From contig JAAFJF010000025.1 in NCBI GenBank assembly GCA_013298815.1, positions 1 through 42,611 on the forward strand: a DNA stretch of 42,611 bases. Reading direction: 5' to 3'. Shown piece by piece: positions 42,579 through 42,611 of the stretch. The notes beneath the pieces were generated by a model. That model was not told where the DNA came from, ran no database searches, and saw nothing but the letters and a program-made list of their open reading frames with translations. The stretch comes from Polaromonas sp. Its GTDB lineage: Bacteria; Pseudomonadota; Gammaproteobacteria; Burkholderiales; Burkholderiaceae_C. Numbering within the stretch: the stretch's first letter is position 1; each line of letters starts with the position of its first letter. The translations under genes were made by a program, and so were the position numbers.

Positions 42579-42611
42579 CTTTCATTTGACGGTTTGCGGT
42601 CGAGTTAAGCT

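Overview
This 42.6 kb window looks like the chromosome of a betaproteobacterium, probably Burkholderiales and most likely Comamonadaceae of moderate GC. That placement is inferred from gene content and order (tig-clpP-clpX-lon with tRNAs, relA next to tRNA-Val, hpnCDE, and a HemH with a typical beta-proteobacterial N-terminus). No database search was possible. I recognise nothing that requires a completely new system. The best candidates for something undescribed are a dispersed REP-like repeat that also lies inside three coding regions, a two-gene membrane/helical module next to a possible tRNA-Val attachment relic, and a split SpvB/Rhs secreted pair.

Left part (1-16.7 kb) is accessory. On the minus strand are an SpvB/VCBS-like giant secreted protein and the start of an Rhs-repeat protein that runs off the window edge. 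Next comes a two-gene surface-glycan unit: an OafA-type acyltransferase with an SGNH domain, and a DUF4214-methyltransferase broken by a one-base frameshift. A HipBA-type toxin-antitoxin pair follows, its tail overlapping a convergent tyrosine recombinase. After that come about 1.4 kb of nearly empty DNA and a heavily decayed DEAH helicase/nuclease of type III restriction type. The region ends with a translationally coupled pair of unknown function beside tRNA-Val.

Middle part (16.8-29 kb) is conserved housekeeping DNA, mostly on the minus strand. It holds tRNA-Val, relA (apparently with a TTG start), an alpha/beta hydrolase, a UMF1-type MFS transporter, a conserved hypothetical protein, tRNA-Leu, tRNA-Cys, tRNA-Gly, lon, clpX, clpP, tig and a second tRNA-Leu. 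A hairpin between tig and clpP also contains a good heat-shock (sigma-32-like) promoter match.

Right part (29-42.6 kb) holds the squalene-forming genes hpnC, hpnD and hpnE (farnesyl diphosphate to squalene, for hopanoids). A lipoprotein gene on the opposite strand splits hpnC from hpnD. Next is a minus-strand operon of a Tat-exported molybdenum oxidoreductase (small Fe-S subunit, large subunit, then an AraC regulator), and then an exported histidine phosphatase. A DUF2325 protein is divergent from hemH (ferrochelatase), with a clear Fur box between them. The window ends with an MsbA-like ABC exporter.

Six copies of a roughly 48-bp element (core TGCTTAGGCAATAAATACGC) are scattered from 22 to 42.5 kb. 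Two copies of a 26-bp inverted repeat of the GTCATTCCCGCG type flank hpnD/hpnE and follow hemH.
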